Shown one piece after another: positions 14,133-15,318 of a stretch of 15,318 nt of DNA. Position 1 is the stretch's first letter. Each line of letters begins with the position of its first letter. Under the pieces are notes generated by a model. The model ran no database searches, had not been told where the DNA came from, and saw only the letters and a program-made list of their open reading frames with translations. This DNA is from Pseudomonadota bacterium (GTDB taxonomy: Bacteria > Myxococcota > Polyangia > Polyangiales > Polyangiaceae), in contig JAEZYO010001008.1 of NCBI GenBank assembly GCA_023419055.1, forward strand, positions 1-15,318, written 5' to 3'. A program made the position numbers and the translations under genes.

Positions 14133-14531
14133 ATGGCAGAACCTCCGGCCTGGCCCCCTCCGCCCGGTTGGTCGCCTCCACCCGGTGGCGAGCCCCCGCG
14201 AGCTTGGCCCGGGCGTCCGTGGGAACCGCCTCCGGCAGGGAGCTTCGGCGCGCCTCCCGCCGCATCGCCGCCGGCTTCCTCGGCAGCGATCACCGCGGTC
14301 GTGTTCGCCATCAGCGCCGGCATCTGCTTCCCCATGGGGTTCGTCGCGCTCTTCATCGGCGCCCGCGCTCGAAGGCTCGCGCGAGAGAACCCGGGGCGAG
14401 TCGGCGGCGAACAGATGGCGTTCGCGGCGATGTTGATCGGCGGGCTTTTGGCCGGCCTCAACACGCTGACGGTGCTCGCCTACCTCGTGATGTTCATGAC
14501 GTACGGCTTCGCGCACCGGTTCCCGCCCTGA
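14133..14531 (+). CDS. Pro-rich DUF4190-like membrane protein
   Basis: The 132 residues from ATG 14133 are chosen; ATG 14100 in the same frame adds 11 residues. The first 50 residues are a proline-rich cytoplasmic or surface tail (AWPPPPGWSPPPGGEPPRAW and onward) with repeated W-P and P-P-P motifs. Two hydrophobic helices follow, about 52-77 (AAITAVVFAISAGICFPMGF) and 95-122 (MAFAAMLIGGLLAGLNTLTV), joined by a basic loop, GARARRLARENPGRVGGEQ. The arrangement of helix, IGARARRL loop, GG and second helix is that of DUF4190-type small membrane proteins, whose function is unknown. Such proteins often carry Pro-rich tails that may bind other envelope proteins. It ends five bases from the convergent gene on the other strand. 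Confidence 0.65.
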   Translation: MAEPPAWPPPPGWSPPPGGEPPRAWPGRPWEPPPAGSFGAPPAASPPASSAAITAVVFAISAGICFPMGFVALFIGARARRLARENPGRVGGEQMAFAAMLIGGLLAGLNTLTVLAYLVMFMTYGFAHRFPP

Positions 14532-14536
14532 GCGAG

Positions 14537-15318
14537 CTACCGGCGCTGGAGCCAGATGGCACGAGAGGGCTCGCCGACGACACCTTGCATTTCTTCCCCG
14601 TCGAGGAGGATGTCGAAGGAGTACCTTTGCACGTTGCGAGCCTCGCATTCGTCCGCCGAGCACCAGCAGGTGCCTTGCATACACATGCCGACGCGAAAGC
14701 ACGGTACATCGGCCCCTGCCAACGTGCAGCCATCTGGATCTCCCGAAATATAGCCGATCTCAGCCAGCTCCTGGCCGATGCAGTTGTAGCAAGCCTGCGA
14801 CACCAGCTCCGACAGCACCGGCTGCTGGAGAGCACACCAGGCGCGGTAAGGCTCCCCCTTTGCCACTGCCAATTTCAAGCGCGAGTCATCGACGCTCGCG
14901 TCTTGGATGGTATACGCCATGCCCGGCACGGGACCGACTACCCCGACGTCGATGGAGAAAGGGTCGTAGTGGCGGAGGATCTCCTTGGCGCCTGGTGGGT
15001 AGTAGTCGTCAGGATCGCTCGGCGGTGGCAGCTCGGCCTCCGCGCCGAAGCGAACGGAACCGCAAGGCTGCCCCTCGGCGTTCGAACCGACGATTTCGAT
15101 CGTGACCTCCTGACCCGCGAGCGGCCCGAGTTTTTCGCCTTGAACCAGGCCATCCCAGATCCCTTCGAGGCTCGGAAGAGTGCCTGGCACGCACACCTCG
15201 GAGTCGGGCCACTCCGGTCGTTCCATGTAGAGCGATAGGTCGGGATCATCGGACGGCTCGCAAGTGGTTTCGCCTGCGGCCCCAGAGCCTCCCGCGCTTG
15301 CTCCCGACACTCCCGCGC
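14537..15318 (-). CDS. Cys-rich exported protein, probable lipoprotein, N-terminus off window
   Basis: The frame stays open to the window edge; at least 259 residues are visible. A GTG at 15310 could be read as a start, but it lies inside a Gly/Ala/Ser linker (SGASAGGSGAAGE) of the kind that follows a lipobox in myxobacterial lipoproteins. The gene therefore almost certainly begins to the right of the window. Visible regions in order: a Cys-containing segment with PSLEGIWDGLV; a beta-like stretch, EVTIEIVGSNAEGQPCGSVR; a proline loop, PPPSDPDDYYPPGA; then a Cys-rich C-terminal half with CYNC, DGCTL, VPCFRVGMCMQGTCWC and SADECEARN; and an ending, YSFDILLDGEEMQGVVG. About a dozen cysteines suggest several disulphides in the periplasm or outside the cell. 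No catalytic motif is visible and the family is not named to my knowledge. Confidence 0.72.
   Translation of the reverse strand, partial: AGVSGASAGGSGAAGETTCEPSDDPDLSLYMERPEWPDSEVCVPGTLPSLEGIWDGLVQGEKLGPLAGQEVTIEIVGSNAEGQPCGSVRFGAEAELPPPSDPDDYYPPGAKEILRHYDPFSIDVGVVGPVPGMAYTIQDASVDDSRLKLAVAKGEPYRAWCALQQPVLSELVSQACYNCIGQELAEIGYISGDPDGCTLAGADVPCFRVGMCMQGTCWCSADECEARNVQRYSFDILLDGEEMQGVVGEPSRAIWLQRR

Overview
The window is very GC-rich, has strong G/C third-position bias with long antisense open frames, and carries families typical of Myxococcota: fibro-slime lipoproteins, Cys-rich lipoproteins with Gly/Ala/Ser linkers, and a GldA/GldF/GldG-type ABC system. I infer a myxobacterium, probably of the Polyangia (Sorangium/Polyangium/Labilithrix-like). 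This is inferred from gene content and composition, with no 16S or marker-tree support.

Layout. 1-400 is non-coding and holds a 50-bp exact direct repeat (two copies) and a good intrinsic terminator for the leftward gene. 401-1630 (-) is lysC, aspartate kinase, starting at TTG. Divergent from it, 1725-2862 (+) holds an overlapping pair, a FliO-like protein and a FliP/SctR-family export-gate protein, with no fliQ, fliR, flhA or flhB beside them. 3150-8189 (+) is a four-gene operon: an ABC ATPase with a roughly 95-residue Asp/Glu tail, an ABC-2 permease, a GldG-like auxiliary protein and a DUF4340 protein. It is preceded by a TTGACA-N16-TAGGAT promoter and a leader hairpin, and closed by a strong terminator at 8217-8262. 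8316-10252 (+) holds two unrecognised envelope proteins: a Gly-rich multi-helix membrane protein and a two-domain lipoprotein. 10304-12793 (+) is pheT, without pheS next to it. 12876-14531 (+) holds a fibro-slime-domain lipoprotein, a 95-residue Cys-rich lipoprotein and a Pro-rich DUF4190-like membrane protein. 14537-15318 (-) is a Cys-rich exported protein whose N-terminus lies beyond the window edge.

How the genes work together. Only two groups look functionally linked. The FliO/FliP pair would act together in assembling a type III export gate. The ABC operon encodes ATPase, channel and two membrane-anchored periplasmic partners of one transporter of unknown substrate. lysC (aspartate-family amino acid synthesis) and pheT (Phe-tRNA charging) are housekeeping genes among lineage-specific envelope genes. 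Several genes (fliO, pheT, fibro-slime, DUF4190-like) have a -10-like hexamer only 5-14 bases before the start codon, which suggests leaderless or very short-leader transcripts.

The strongest leads are the orphan FliO/FliP pair with mixed flagellar and injectisome features, and the ABC ATPase with its hyper-acidic tail encoded by imperfect GAC/GAG triplet repeats. No tRNA, rRNA, CRISPR array, transposase or phage gene was seen.
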